Below, one piece after another: positions 45,696 to 55,673 of a stretch of 64,000 bases of DNA. Every line of letters starts with the position of its first letter. The stretch's first letter is position 1. The translations under genes and the position numbers were made by a program. The notes beneath the pieces were generated by a model. The model saw nothing but the letters and a program-made list of their open reading frames with translations. It was not told the origin of the DNA and ran no database searches. Origin of the DNA: BM003 sp963699835 (GTDB taxonomy: Bacteria; Pseudomonadota; Gammaproteobacteria; Steroidobacterales; BM003); contig CAVOVJ010000003.1 in assembly GCA_963699835.1 (NCBI GenBank), positions 1 through 64,000 of the forward strand, written 5' to 3'.

Positions 45696-48284
45696 ATGGG
45701 CGATTTTCTCAATGAGCTGAAACGCCGGAACGTTGTCAGGATCGGGTTGCTTTACGCGGTCAGCAGCTGGGTCCTGCTTCAGGTTGCCGATGTTCTGGTG
45801 GGTCTTTTGGGTCTGCCCGACTGGACCTTGCGTCTCGTTGGTATGCTGCTGCTGCTGGGTTTTCCGCTTGCGTTGATTTTTGCGTGGGTTTACGAGTTGA
45901 CCCCCGAGGGGATCAAGCGCGAGCGCGATGTCGACCGCAGCGCTTCGATTACTTCGCACACCGGGCAACGGCTCAACATTGTCATCATCGTCCTGCTTGC
46001 GATGGCGGTGACCCTGCTCGCTTTGCAAAACTTCGCCGGAGGTGATGCAAAGCCGGCGGAGGAAGAGCAGGCGGCCGCGCCGGTTTCCGCGGCTGCACCC
46101 ATTGCCGGCGTGACCGATGAATCGCCGTCAATCGCGGTCCTGCCGTTCGTCAATATGAGTGGCGATACGGAAAACGAATATTTCTCCGACGGTCTGTCCG
46201 AGGAATTGCTGAACGTGCTGGCGCGCGTGCCCCATCTCAGGGTGGCGGCGCGTACGTCCTCGTTCCATTTCAAGAACAAAACCGGCGATGTCGCCGAGAT
46301 CGGCCGCGAGCTCGGTGTTGCCAATGTACTCGAGGGCAGCGTCCGTAAAAGTGGCGAGACCGTGCGGGTGACCGTGCAGCTGATCAAGGTCGAGGATGGT
46401 TTCCACCTTTGGTCGGATACGTATGATCGCCGGCTCGACGATATTTTCGCGATCCAGGACGACATCGCGAGCCACGTGGTCGCGGCGCTGACGGCAGCGT
46501 TGCTCGGTGACGACGACGTGGCGGCGAAGCGCGCAGGCGAGACCCTTTCCGTCGCTACGGCTGGTACCGATAAATTCGCCGCGTATGACCGCCTGCTGCT
46601 GGCCCGCCAGTACCATAATCGCGGCAGTTTCGAATCGCTTGCCATCGCGACAGAGTATTACCTCGAGGCGATTGCGCTCGACCCCGGGTACCGCGACGCC
46701 TGGATCGAATACGGAAGGGTCGTATCCAGCCAGTGGAATACCGGCTCGATCTCGCCCGCTGACGCCGCTCGCGAGATGAAGCGGGCCGCGGACGAGGTAG
46801 CGGCGATCGACGCCGCGGCTGGCGTCAGGCGCGGTGATCTGATTGAGCTGCAAGCCATGACCCGGATCGTCGAGCGCTCGGGCGGAGAGATGTCGATCGA
46901 TGGCTGGCAAAATGTCGCGGAGGAGGCGATCGGTCGGCTGGAGGAAGCGCGCCGGCTAAGCCCCAACGACAGTAGCATTTACCAGTCCCTGGCGCAGACT
47001 TATCACAATGCCGGGCAAATGGAAGCGGCGCTGGAAGTATTGAATCAGGCACGCGTCATCGATCCGTATTCGGTCCGCATCGCCGGCCGCCTGTCCGCGC
47101 TCTATAACTTCTCATTGAATCGTCCGGACCTGGCGCTCGAGGAGGCCCGGCGGATCCAGCGGATCGAGCCGGATAACCCGGATGGCTACAGCCGAGAGGC
47201 GGCGGTCCACATGCGGTTCGGCGATCTGCCAGCGGCCTACCGGGCACGCGTGAAGTCGATCGAGCTGGATCCCGATGATCACGAACTGCGCGGGTGGCTT
47301 TCGGCGCTTTACCTCGGTGTGGGCATGGTCGACGAGGCGCGAGTCGCGTTGGAACAGGCCGAGGCGATCGGTCCCGGCGAACCGGTGACACTGATGACCC
47401 GGGCGAGTTACGAGTTTTATGCGGGCAATTTCGATGCTGCGCTCGCGATCGCCGAGCGTGCGATCGCCGAGCGCTTGCCGGGCCGCCACGGTTCGGAGTT
47501 CACCTTCAACGCGATCGTGATAATGGAAGCTTATAAAAATGGTGAATACGATGACGCGCTCGAGGCCGCGCAGCGCATGAGCGGTTCAATCGACCTTGAC
47601 AACCCTGCATTCAGCAACGAGTACTCAGCCTATATAGCGCTGCAGTTCGCTATGCCGTCATTGAGCGCGAAGGGCAACGAAGAGAGAGTCGGAAAGGTGC
47701 TGGATGCCGTCACGCGCTGTATGACCGGCACCTGCTCGGACCCGCGGCTGGAGTGGGAGAAACGTCATGACGATGCGCTGGTTGAGTACTATCGCGGCAA
47801 CCGCGCCGCGGCGGTGGCGAGATACGCCGACATGGTCGACATGGCGCCGCTGCAGGACTACTGGTGGTGGATGTTCGAGCGCGACCCGATGCGCGCCGAT
47901 ATTCTGAGTGACCCGGGCGTGGCTGAGGCGGTGGATCGCTACCGGCAGCGCCTCGCGGTTGCCCGCACCGAGATCGAACGCGCGATGGCCGAGGGTTCTG
48001 AAAGTGCGGTTGCGGAGCCGGCAGTCGTGGCACGGGCGCGGGCGCAGCTCGCGGCGAAACTCTCGCTGCCGGCGGCGTCGATCCGCCTCGACGAACTCGA
48101 GACCGTTACCTGGCCCGACGGCAGTATCGGTTGCCCGGAGCCGGAGATGGTCTACACGCAGGCACTCGTCCCCGGTATCCGAATCGTCCTAAGCGTGGCG
48201 GGTGTCGCCTATCATTACCATGCGCGCGAAGGCGGCGAGCCGTTCCTGTGCGAAACCCCGGGCAAGGCCCTGCCGCCGGGGTAG
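45696..48284 (+). CDS. Membrane TolB-like/TPR protein
   Basis: ATG 45696 gives 862 residues. An N-terminal block FLNELKRRNVVRIG with two transmembrane helices precedes a third helix at about residues 98-118. A TolB/FlgO-like domain follows (SIAVLPFVNMSGD, YFSDGLSEELLNVLARV, LEGSVRKSG, LWSDTYDR). The rest is a TPR solenoid to about residue 740, then a C-terminal domain with VTWPDGSIGCPEPEM. This architecture resembles cyclase-associated TPR proteins but lacks a cyclase or DNA-binding domain. It shares its N-terminal two-thirds layout with the gene at 58590. A scaffold or sensor role is likely; partners are unknown. Confidence 0.85.
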   Translation: MGDFLNELKRRNVVRIGLLYAVSSWVLLQVADVLVGLLGLPDWTLRLVGMLLLLGFPLALIFAWVYELTPEGIKRERDVDRSASITSHTGQRLNIVIIVLLAMAVTLLALQNFAGGDAKPAEEEQAAAPVSAAAPIAGVTDESPSIAVLPFVNMSGDTENEYFSDGLSEELLNVLARVPHLRVAARTSSFHFKNKTGDVAEIGRELGVANVLEGSVRKSGETVRVTVQLIKVEDGFHLWSDTYDRRLDDIFAIQDDIASHVVAALTAALLGDDDVAAKRAGETLSVATAGTDKFAAYDRLLLARQYHNRGSFESLAIATEYYLEAIALDPGYRDAWIEYGRVVSSQWNTGSISPADAAREMKRAADEVAAIDAAAGVRRGDLIELQAMTRIVERSGGEMSIDGWQNVAEEAIGRLEEARRLSPNDSSIYQSLAQTYHNAGQMEAALEVLNQARVIDPYSVRIAGRLSALYNFSLNRPDLALEEARRIQRIEPDNPDGYSREAAVHMRFGDLPAAYRARVKSIELDPDDHELRGWLSALYLGVGMVDEARVALEQAEAIGPGEPVTLMTRASYEFYAGNFDAALAIAERAIAERLPGRHGSEFTFNAIVIMEAYKNGEYDDALEAAQRMSGSIDLDNPAFSNEYSAYIALQFAMPSLSAKGNEERVGKVLDAVTRCMTGTCSDPRLEWEKRHDDALVEYYRGNRAAAVARYADMVDMAPLQDYWWWMFERDPMRADILSDPGVAEAVDRYRQRLAVARTEIERAMAEGSESAVAEPAVVARARAQLAAKLSLPAASIRLDELETVTWPDGSIGCPEPEMVYTQALVPGIRIVLSVAGVAYHYHAREGGEPFLCETPGKALPPG

Positions 48285-48305
48285 TGTCAGCGATGCCGCC
48301 CGGGC

Positions 48306-49106
48306 TCAGGCCCCGCCAAGCAGCTGCCGGACCGGCTCCGCCAGCACAAAGGCGCCCCATGCCAGGAATCCGATTCCGCTCAGCGAGCCGAGGCCGTGTC
48401 CCTGCGGCAGTACTTTCTCGAGCAAGACGAGCACCGCCAGACCGACTATCCACAACATGTTCATGACACCGCCGTAAAACAGCAGGCCCATCACGACCCA
48501 GCAGCAACCGACGCAATACGCGCCGTGCTCGAGCCCCATCCTGAACGCGCCCGTGCGGCCTGGGCGCCAGTGCGCGGTGATGAACTCGATCGGTCCACGG
48601 CAATGGCGCAGGCAGGCGTGTTTGAGCGGGGTCAGCTGGTAGATGCCGGCGGCGACGAGAAGAAGGCCGCCGAGCCAGCGGTTGGCGCTCGCCATTGCCA
48701 TGGTCAGCCAGCCCGATTGCTCGAGGCCCCACTGCAGCAGTGTCGCGACCAGGCTGAAGCCGCCCCAGGCGACGAGATAACCGGAGGCAAACACGAAGGT
48801 CGGGACATACGGCGCGTCGCGCTCCCGACTTTTGCGGTTGACGAGCGCGAACAACAGGATCATTGGCGCGGCGCTCGGCAGCATCATGGCGATCATCATG
48901 ATCCACCACATCAGGAACATGACGAGCGCGTAGGAGGGGGTCCATGCCATGGGCATGACCATGTTCATGTCCATGGCCATCGAGGACATGTCCATGCCGG
49001 CACCGGACAACAGGTAGAGCCATGCTAGCGCGGTGATCAGCACCAGCGCGATGACGATCACGAGGCGGTCGCGGCGGGCGACGGCTTCGACCAGCGAATC
49101 GCTCAA
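48306..49106 (-). CDS. DUF2182 membrane protein
   Basis: The 266-residue protein has about six transmembrane helices. Between the first two helices lies a methionine-rich stretch (MDMSSMAMDMNMVMPM). The conserved DUF2182 elements follow: MFLMWWIMMIAMMLPSAAPM, QLTPLKHACLRHCR and GLEHGAYCVGCCWVVM. The paired Cys and Met suggest metal handling, possibly copper. It is 37 bases downstream of a DUF1326 gene in the same operon; that pairing is recurrent and supports a shared role. Confidence 0.9.
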   Translation of the reverse strand: MSDSLVEAVARRDRLVIVIALVLITALAWLYLLSGAGMDMSSMAMDMNMVMPMAWTPSYALVMFLMWWIMMIAMMLPSAAPMILLFALVNRKSRERDAPYVPTFVFASGYLVAWGGFSLVATLLQWGLEQSGWLTMAMASANRWLGGLLLVAAGIYQLTPLKHACLRHCRGPIEFITAHWRPGRTGAFRMGLEHGAYCVGCCWVVMGLLFYGGVMNMLWIVGLAVLVLLEKVLPQGHGLGSLSGIGFLAWGAFVLAEPVRQLLGGA

Positions 49107-49143
49107 ACGACGGGAACCCCGCTCTCTGCGCTAAGCCGCGGGA

Positions 49144-49779
49144 TCAGCCGACCGGACCGCTCGCCGTCATGTGGATTTCACAGATATGACCGTGGCCGTC
49201 GGTCCAGTCGAGCGGCACAGGGCCGGTGCCCGTCGTGTGGCTGCTGACAAACTCCGCCTCGCGGTATTCGAAACCGTGCGGCAACATCACCCTGGCGCGA
49301 TGGCTCTCGCCGGTGATCGGATTGGCGATCGGCGTGGCGTGGGCGTCGATGTACCCGGGTATCGAGAAGTGCCCCGTCCACTTCTCGTAATCGACCTCGA
49401 AGTTGATTGCTGCAAAAACGGGCTCGTGGACGGTGACGAGCGTGGAGGCGAACACATTGAACATCGTCGCGCCCGGCTGCGAAGTCTGCCCCGAAAGAAT
49501 GCCAAGCAGCGCTTCGCGTTGTGCGGCATCTGCGCGTTCGTCAATGATCATCAGCCCTTCGCCGTTGCCGAGATGGATCGCCTCGGGCCATGCGAACATC
49601 GCGGCCCACAACAGGCCATCGAGCTTCACGTCGCCGAAATGGCCTTCATCGATACGCATCGCGACGCCGGCGCGGCAGTCGCCGTGGGTCGGCAGCGAAT
49701 TGAACTGACACGGGCAACCCCAGTTGCAGTTGCAGGTGGATACTTCGGGACCACGTATTTTCCAGTCGAACTCGGTCAT
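49144..49779 (-). CDS. DUF1326 domain protein
   Basis: ATG 49779 after AAGGAA starts MTEFDWKIRGPEVSTCNCNW, followed by GCPCQFNSLPTHGDC, the Cys-rich opening of DUF1326. The 211-residue protein has no signal peptide. The cysteines (C-N-C, C-P-C) could hold a metal. It lies directly upstream of DUF2182 and is probably co-transcribed with it. Function unknown. Confidence 0.9.
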   Translation of the reverse strand: MTEFDWKIRGPEVSTCNCNWGCPCQFNSLPTHGDCRAGVAMRIDEGHFGDVKLDGLLWAAMFAWPEAIHLGNGEGLMIIDERADAAQREALLGILSGQTSQPGATMFNVFASTLVTVHEPVFAAINFEVDYEKWTGHFSIPGYIDAHATPIANPITGESHRARVMLPHGFEYREAEFVSSHTTGTGPVPLDWTDGHGHICEIHMTASGPVG

Positions 49780-49919
49780 GGCGGATTCCTTGCGCAGGTT
49801 TTGCAGCAAGTATAGTCCACGATCTGGGCGCCGCTTTCGCATCACCCGGATATTGCGTAATTTGAGTATGATCGGCGCGAAGCGGGCGAGAGGCGAATTC
49901 TCAGCGAGGAGCGACAACG

Positions 49920-50372
49920 ATGTTCAGAAGGATTTTTGCCGAGATAACCGGTGCGCGCCTGGCGCGGCTGCCGTATTTCGGCTACACGGCTCTTCTTACC
50001 GTCGTTCTTGTTGTCATTGTGTTTGCGATAGTGGCAGGTATCGCCGGCCTCGAAAATCTGGCTGAGGGCAACATCACGGAAATCGAGAAGCGCTTTGCCG
50101 AAACGGGCGGGGGCCCGCTGGTGATCGCGTTCATGCTGTTCATGCTGGCCCTGTTGTTCGCCCATTTCAACCTGATGGCGAAGCGCCTGCGCGATATCGG
50201 ATTTCCGGGCTGGCCGGGGGTGCTGGTCGTTTTCGTGGGCATTGCGATCGTCAGCGCGGTGATTGGCGAAAACTATGCCGGCCCGATCAATACACTGATC
50301 TGGCTCGCGCTCGTGCTGATTCCCGGCAATGCGTTCGGTCACCGGGGTGGAGAAACGCCGGGCGGCGACTAG
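49920..50372 (+). CDS. DUF805 membrane protein
   Basis: ATG 49920 follows GAGGAG. The 150-residue protein has four hydrophobic helices, an RLARLPYFGYTALLT start and AKRLRDIGFPGWP in the middle, matching DUF805, a family of small inner-membrane proteins of unknown function. It ends with a glycine-rich tail. Divergent from the DUF1326 operon. Confidence 0.88.
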   Translation: MFRRIFAEITGARLARLPYFGYTALLTVVLVVIVFAIVAGIAGLENLAEGNITEIEKRFAETGGGPLVIAFMLFMLALLFAHFNLMAKRLRDIGFPGWPGVLVVFVGIAIVSAVIGENYAGPINTLIWLALVLIPGNAFGHRGGETPGGD

Positions 50373-50407
50373 TCAGAACGGCGTTTTCGCGTCTGGTCTG
50401 GTCCGGC

Positions 50408-50824
50408 TCAGCCGGCCGGGTTTTTCTTTTTTGCGACTACCGCCTGTGCGGTGGATTTCATATTGCGGCGGATCTTACGTTTCTCCGCGGCGGTCATTGT
50501 CAGCTTCCCACGATTCTCGTGGCTATTCATGCGCAGGTCGTCGGCACGTTGAATCACGTCTTCGATCAGGCCATCGACATTCATGCCGTCACGGTAGTAC
50601 TCCTGCAGGTATTTCGCCCATTCCCGATCGAATAACTGCGACTCCGGATCTCGCGCGCACATCGCCACCAGTTTCTGCATGTCCTGCGAAGCACCCTGTG
50701 TCGCGGGGTTGCTGATACCGCCTCGCATCTTCAGGGAGCTCGGTCCGGTCGTGCTCTCCTGGGCCGCAATCCGCGCCCCAGGGAGAAGTGTCAGGATCAG
50801 AATGACTGCCAGTGTGTTTCGCAT
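50408..50824 (-). CDS. Exported hypothetical protein
   Basis: The 138-residue protein starts at ATG 50824 with a signal peptide (MRNTLAVILILTLLPGARIA). The mature part is helical and basic, with one Cys and the segment SQLFDREWAKYLQEYY. No domain recognised. It is the only gene between DUF805 and a long non-coding stretch. Confidence 0.65.
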   Translation of the reverse strand: MRNTLAVILILTLLPGARIAAQESTTGPSSLKMRGGISNPATQGASQDMQKLVAMCARDPESQLFDREWAKYLQEYYRDGMNVDGLIEDVIQRADDLRMNSHENRGKLTMTAAEKRKIRRNMKSTAQAVVAKKKNPAG

Positions 50825-51087
50825 CGATGCCTGCCCGCGCGTGTGTAGAGTTTATTATAGCCACGAGACCTGTGGCCGTTCTGATCACGATCGCCCTGAC
50901 AAACGATGGTTTCAGCGCGGCTTTGCCATTGCTGCGGCCACGGCCGACTGCGCCGCTAGCCGCGGCGATTCAGCCGCCGCAGCCAGCCGCTGCGATGCAG
51001 TTTGAGCGGAATACCCGGCCGCAGGCCGTTGTCATCGGGCGATTGCTCGATGGCGCGCTGGCGGACCCGCATGAGCCGAATCCCTGA

Positions 51088-51970
51088 GGGGGTAGCGGAT
51101 TTTTGCACTTAACATAACGATTGACCATTCCCTTGGCGCGACTGTGCGCGCTTTTTAAACGCATTTTGTTACGTTTTCGCGACACGGCGTCCGCGTATTA
51201 TTCGAACGCCGGATTGTTTGCTTTCCCTGGTTTGATGCCGGTCACCGCAAAAGGGTTGCATTGCGGCTCCGGCCCGGGCTCAGGCGATGAGCATCCGGGC
51301 TCCTAGCGTTCGCATTGGCGCAACGGAGGGATTCAAAAAGAGCGGACAAAGATTTGGTAGACAAAACGGGCGATAGTCCCGAACAGGATCGGGCATTCGG
51401 GCGAAAATTCCGGGCAAAAGAATCCCCGCCGTGGCGGGGGCATCAGGCAAGTAGATTTTTTGCTATTTTTCGTGTCCTCACTTCTCCCTGGTGAGCGTCA
51501 CATCTGCGACTGCCCCACCCCGCATTGCGGGCATGGGCCCCCTGAGAACTACGAATACCTTCTCTGCAACGGCCATCCGGGTCAATCCGTATTTCCCCTG
51601 AATGTGTCTGCAAGCGTTTCGCTTTACGGCGAGGGTTTACGCAGCCGGACTCCCCAGTCGCTCTCTCACCCGGCAAGTTTAACCACTGGCGGGGTGAAAG
51701 TGGGAGATTCCTCCGGGCACAAGATCGGCCGGTCCGCAGTGTTCCGCTTCTGCCGGGTGGTTGGCGAAGGTCAGGCAGACTGGATGACGGCTGCACGGCG
51801 CGCACCGTTCGGCGAGGCAACAGCGTCGCCACAGGGGCTGCGAGGGGTGCCGGTTGCATGGTATACATGCAGCCCTGTTGGCGCAGCGGGCTTTTCGGGT
51901 CGCGGCGCGAGGCCGGTGGATTTGCGCAGTGGCGCGAATCGCCGATTCGAATACCACCGGGGGAAATGGC
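51088..51970. other. Long intergenic region with a minus-strand terminator and possible small RNA or ORF
   Basis: 883 bases without a convincing gene on the plus strand. On the minus strand a 32-codon frame (51478-51576, starting MAVAEKVFVVLRGP) precedes the terminator at 51411-51440, but it lacks a ribosome site. Other items: TGCATG-N5-CATGCA at 51855-51871, and CCGGTGG (51913-51919) pairing with CCACCGG (51954-51960) just before the lipoprotein start, a possible 5' UTR hairpin. Confidence 0.45.
51411..51440 (-). terminator. Rho-independent terminator without an assigned gene
   Basis: CCCCGCC (51424-51430) pairs with GGCGGGG (51433-51439). On the minus strand it is followed by ATTCTTTT. No gene of the usual kind lies upstream on that strand, so it implies an unassigned transcript. 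Confidence 0.65.
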
Positions 51971-52473
51971 GTGAAACGAACTGCTTTGGTGACTTCGCTG
52001 ATCGTGGTCTTGTTTGTCGCATGACCGCATGCGGTAAGAAGAAGGAAGAGGCCTCGGTAGACTGGACGGATGCCGAGACCGTGATGGTCATTACCAACCG
52101 CAGCGGCGAGCTCGACCTCGTGCTGACCACGGCGAGTGTGGCGATGAAGCTGTCGGAGGAGAAACTCGAGGAAATCGAGTCGGAGTTCGAGGAAGAGCGC
52201 GATGCCGGCGAGGAAACCGGTCTTGCCGCCAACTTCAAGACCTTCGTCCTCGACAGCGTCGAAAAAATGCTCAACCAGCAGCTGATCTACCCGCTGGATG
52301 CGATCAATGAGATGAGCTGGCACGACGGCGAGATTGTCATGGACGTGGAGGGCGAGGGGTTTATCTCCTTCAGTGAGGTGTCAGTGGACGGAGACATGGC
52401 GCTGGAGACCTTTCGCGAGGAGGATGCGCTCGCATTTATTGCCGCTTTCGAAAAGCTACGCGACGCTCGCTAA
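51971..52473 (+). CDS. Lipoprotein of unknown function (one-base frameshift)
   Basis: GTG 51971 follows a G-rich ribosome site and encodes KRTALVTSLIVVLFVA. A base is missing at about 52020 (GCA-TGACC in place of GCACTGACC); restoring it gives the lipobox L-T-A-C-G followed by KKKEEASVDW. The rest is a single frame of ~150 residues rich in Glu, with strands VMVITNRSGELDLVL and GEIVMDVEGEGFISF. Without the repair translation could begin at ATG 52021, but the signal sequence in the neighbouring frame argues for the longer lipoprotein. Confidence 0.75.
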
Positions 52474-52521
52474 GCCGGCTGCGGGCGCGTCACGCTCCGC
52501 TAACACCCGGGTAGCATCGTC

Positions 52522-53967
52522 CTAGAGCAGCGGCGCGAGAACGCCGGCACCATTTTGCAACAGCTGGTGATGCCACCCGCGCTTGCGCCACCTGTCCAGC
52601 TCCACCGGTCGCGAATCGCTTATGTAGACCTGCTGCACTGCCCGCAACTGTTGCGTGAACTGCTCGTCGAACACGATGACGCTGACCTCTGCGTTCAGCT
52701 CGAAGCTGCGCCGGTCCAGGTTGGCAGTTGCGACGACACTCGTGTGACCGTCGATGCTGATGGTTTTGGCGTGCAACAGCCCGGGCAGGTATTCGTAAAT
52801 CGCCACGCCCGCTTCGAGCAGCCCTTCGTAAAAACTGCGGCTGGCCGCGGCAACCAGCGGTGAATCGTTGCGCGCCGGGACGATCAGTGAGGTCGAGACG
52901 CCTGAACGCGCGCTGGTTTGCAGCGAAGCAAACGTGGTCTGGTCGGGGACCAGGTAGGGTGTGGTCAGTATCAGTTCGCGCTCGGCTTGCGACAGTCCCA
53001 CCTGGATTAATGCGTCCAACGCCTGGTTGAAACACAACGGTCCCGTACCAAGCACCTGCACCGGGATGCCATGGTCATGCGCGGGCGCCGCCGGGGTCAG
53101 AAGCGCCTCGACGGTTTCGTTGCAATCCTGCAACCAGTCGGCGATGAACAGCGTTTGCAGGTCATGCACGGCAGGGCCGTCGATGCGCATCATCAGATCG
53201 ATCCATGGCGCATAGCGGCGTTTTGGCGCGAATGCCGCATCGGCGACATTCTGGCTGCCGGTCCAGCCGACCTGGCCGTCGATCACGGCGATCTTGCGAT
53301 GGTTGCGATGGTCGATCCGCTTGAAACCGGCCCGCCACGGCGCCACCGGCAGCGCCTCACCGACGCGGATGCCGGCTTTTTCCATGTCTTTTCTCAGCCG
53401 CGAGCGCAAAAACGGCTTGGCGCCGAGCGCATCGACCAGCAGGCGACACTCGACGCCGCGGGCGGCAGCGCGCATCAGCGCCTCGCCAACCCGGGTGCCG
53501 GTGTTGTCGGGCAGATAGATGTAAAACAGGAAATTGCAGCTCGATACAGAAGCGTCGATGTCGCGGATCATCACGTCAAAAAGATGATCCGTTTCCGAGT
53601 AAAGCGCACAGATATTGCCAGTGCGCAGGCTTGTGCCGCTGACAGCCTCTGCGAGATGGACGATTTTGCGCCGTGCCGGGGACAGCAGTTCGGCCGCATT
53701 GACAATCGATTTGTCGCTGATTGTCAGCAGCCGAATCTCCGCTTGCGCGTCGTTAAAACGGTCGATTCGCGACTGGTTCAGGCGAATGCGGCCGATGGCC
53801 AGGAACAGTATCAGGCCGATCAATGGCAGGAGCAGCACCAGCAACAGCCAGGCCATTCGTGCCTGCGGGGTGCCCCTCGAGCGAATCAGAACGACAATCG
53901 CGATCGCGATTTGCAGCAGGTATTCGAAAACGACCCCGAGCGCGAATGTGGAACTCGCATCGGTCAC
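52522..53967 (-). CDS. cls: Cardiolipin synthase
   Basis: GTG 53967 follows GGAGGTAGG and gives 481 residues. Two N-terminal transmembrane helices precede two phospholipase-D domains with motifs HRNHRKIAVID and LHAKTISIDG, both HxK-x4-D. These are the catalytic pairs of bacterial cardiolipin synthases, which join two phosphatidylglycerols into cardiolipin and release glycerol. The C-terminal VVATANLDRRSFELNAEV also fits. An upstream in-frame start at 54045 is less likely. Confidence 0.94.
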   Translation of the reverse strand: MTDASSTFALGVVFEYLLQIAIAIVVLIRSRGTPQARMAWLLLVLLLPLIGLILFLAIGRIRLNQSRIDRFNDAQAEIRLLTISDKSIVNAAELLSPARRKIVHLAEAVSGTSLRTGNICALYSETDHLFDVMIRDIDASVSSCNFLFYIYLPDNTGTRVGEALMRAAARGVECRLLVDALGAKPFLRSRLRKDMEKAGIRVGEALPVAPWRAGFKRIDHRNHRKIAVIDGQVGWTGSQNVADAAFAPKRRYAPWIDLMMRIDGPAVHDLQTLFIADWLQDCNETVEALLTPAAPAHDHGIPVQVLGTGPLCFNQALDALIQVGLSQAERELILTTPYLVPDQTTFASLQTSARSGVSTSLIVPARNDSPLVAAASRSFYEGLLEAGVAIYEYLPGLLHAKTISIDGHTSVVATANLDRRSFELNAEVSVIVFDEQFTQQLRAVQQVYISDSRPVELDRWRKRGWHHQLLQNGAGVLAPLL

Positions 53968-54197
53968 TCTGGACCTACCTCCGTGTGTCGGATATGCCGT
54001 CCCCGGCACGACTGGTTCGCAGTCGCCGGTACTGGCGCAGCGCAACGATAGCAGATGACCGATCGCGGGCCGGACCTGTTGCGGTCCGTCGCGGCATCAT
54101 GTTTGTTGGCAGGATGCCGCCGGCTCCGCGGCAAGTAGCGTAAAATTCAAGCCCGGCAGATGCAGTTTTGCGAAAACACGGGACCGGGCGAAGTGGC

Positions 54198-55234
54198 ATG
54201 CAGAGGTTGAGTAAGAATTTCTGGGAACCCGCGGGCATGATCTGGCATGGTGCGGCATTGCTGTATGCGTCGCTCGGGTACATTGCCGGCTGCGCCGGAC
54301 TGTTCAGTCCGTCGTGGCCGGTCAATCTGCTGGCAATCCTGCTTTTGGCGCATTCGATGGTGATCGCTGCCTACCTCGTGCATGAGTGCGCGCACAATAC
54401 GATTTTCAGACGAAATGCCGACAATGCGCGCCTCGGCCGCCTGCTCACCTGGCTTTGCGGCGCGTCGTACGGCACCTACGAAGACATTCGCTACAAGCAT
54501 TTCCGTCACCATGTCGATAACGATGATGTGGTGTGGTTCGATTATGAGAAGTTTTTTCTCGATCATCCCGTGGTGTTCGTATGACCCGCGCGCTGGAGTG
54601 GTGTTACGTGCCGGCGCAGGAAATTGTTATGCACGGGCTGCTGATGATCAATGCCTTCGTCATCCCGCAACGGCGGGCGCAGCGGATCCGCAACGTGGTC
54701 GTATTGCTGGTGCGTCTTGGCATCCTTGGCTTTTTGCTTCTTGTGGCGCCGCGAGCTGCATTGCTGTACGGGGTTGCGTATCTGCTGATGATGGTGGTGC
54801 TGCGGTTTATGGACAGTGTTCAGCACGACTACGGTTACCATTTGACACTTTACGAAACGGCCCCTTCGCCGCGTCGCGGTGACAAGGCGTGGGAGCAGGA
54901 GCACACGTTCAGCAATCCGCTTTCGCTGCGTCATGAATGGATCAACTGGCTGGTGCTGAACTTCGGCTTCCACAATGCCCACCATGCGCGACCGACGACG
55001 CCGTGGTACCGGTTGCCGGCTTTGCATCGCGAATTGTACGGCAATGCCGCCGAGCGGGTGATTCCGTTTGCTGCGCAATTGCGGATTTATCATCGCGGCC
55101 GGGTCGAGCGAATCGTCAAATGGGATGACGCAACGGACGCGTTTGGAGCGCAGCCGGCGGAAGGCTTTCTGCTGCGGGCGCAGCGCGGCATGGTTCCAGG
55201 GGGCAATGCCGCTTCGTTTCTCACGTCATTCTGA
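54198..55234 (+). CDS. Fatty acid desaturase (one-base frameshift)
   Basis: The first frame from ATG 54198 has transmembrane helices and His boxes HECAH and HFRHH. The second starts at 54581 with MTRALEWCYVPAQEI and includes a long hydrophobic pair, QHDYGYH, and HNAHHARP as the third His box. The frames meet as ATGA at 54581-54584; one base is missing just before it, after which the protein reads through to ~345 residues. All three His clusters belong to one membrane di-iron desaturase or hydroxylase. The substrate is presumably an acyl lipid. Confidence 0.9.
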
Positions 55235-55346
55235 TCCCGAGTGCCAATATGCCAATCGCCGCACGGGCCGTTGGCCGAAATTGTAGTAACGTCGTCAGGA
55301 TTACGACGATACGGTCGCGACCGGATGATTTCGCGAGGGAAAGATT

Positions 55347-55667
55347 ATGTTGAAACGTAGCATTTATGCGGTTCTCGTGGCGTTGCTGTTTTTTGGTTCA
55401 GTCGCTGTCGCTGAAGACGCCTCGCTCACCAGCCTGAAGCAACGGTGTGAGGCGGCCCGCGAGGCAAAGATCGCCCCGCTGCGTGCGGCTGCCATTGAAG
55501 AGTGCGTGAACAAGGAAAAGAAGGATCGCGCCAGCTGCGAGCGCTTTTACAGCGACTACGGGAATGGCGGTCGCACGGCCGGCGGCGCCACGAAGCAAAG
55601 GATGTTCAACGAACTGCCGGAGTGCCTCGAGCTTTACGAAGCCGAAAAAAACCGCAGCAAACCGTAA
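55347..55667 (+). CDS. Small exported Cys-containing protein
   Basis: The 106-residue protein has a signal peptide (MLKRSIYAVLVALLFFG, cleavage at AVAED). Four Cys (QRCEAA, EECVN, SCERFY, PECLEL) with charged helices suggest a small disulfide-stabilised periplasmic protein. ATG 55347 is preceded by GAGGGAAAG. No family recognised. Convergent with the Uup gene. Confidence 0.75.
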   Translation: MLKRSIYAVLVALLFFGSVAVAEDASLTSLKQRCEAAREAKIAPLRAAAIEECVNKEKKDRASCERFYSDYGNGGRTAGGATKQRMFNELPECLELYEAEKNRSKP

Positions 55668-55673
55668 CCGCGA

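Noticed and set aside
51913..51960. tRNA-like T-loop (GATTCGAAT) near 51950
   Set aside because: The flanking bases do not pair as a T-arm and no anticodon or acceptor stem can be formed.
51460..51970. Plus-strand open frame joined to the lipoprotein at 51971
   Set aside because: No family similarity and no ribosome site; the true signal peptide begins at GTG 51971 in a neighbouring frame.
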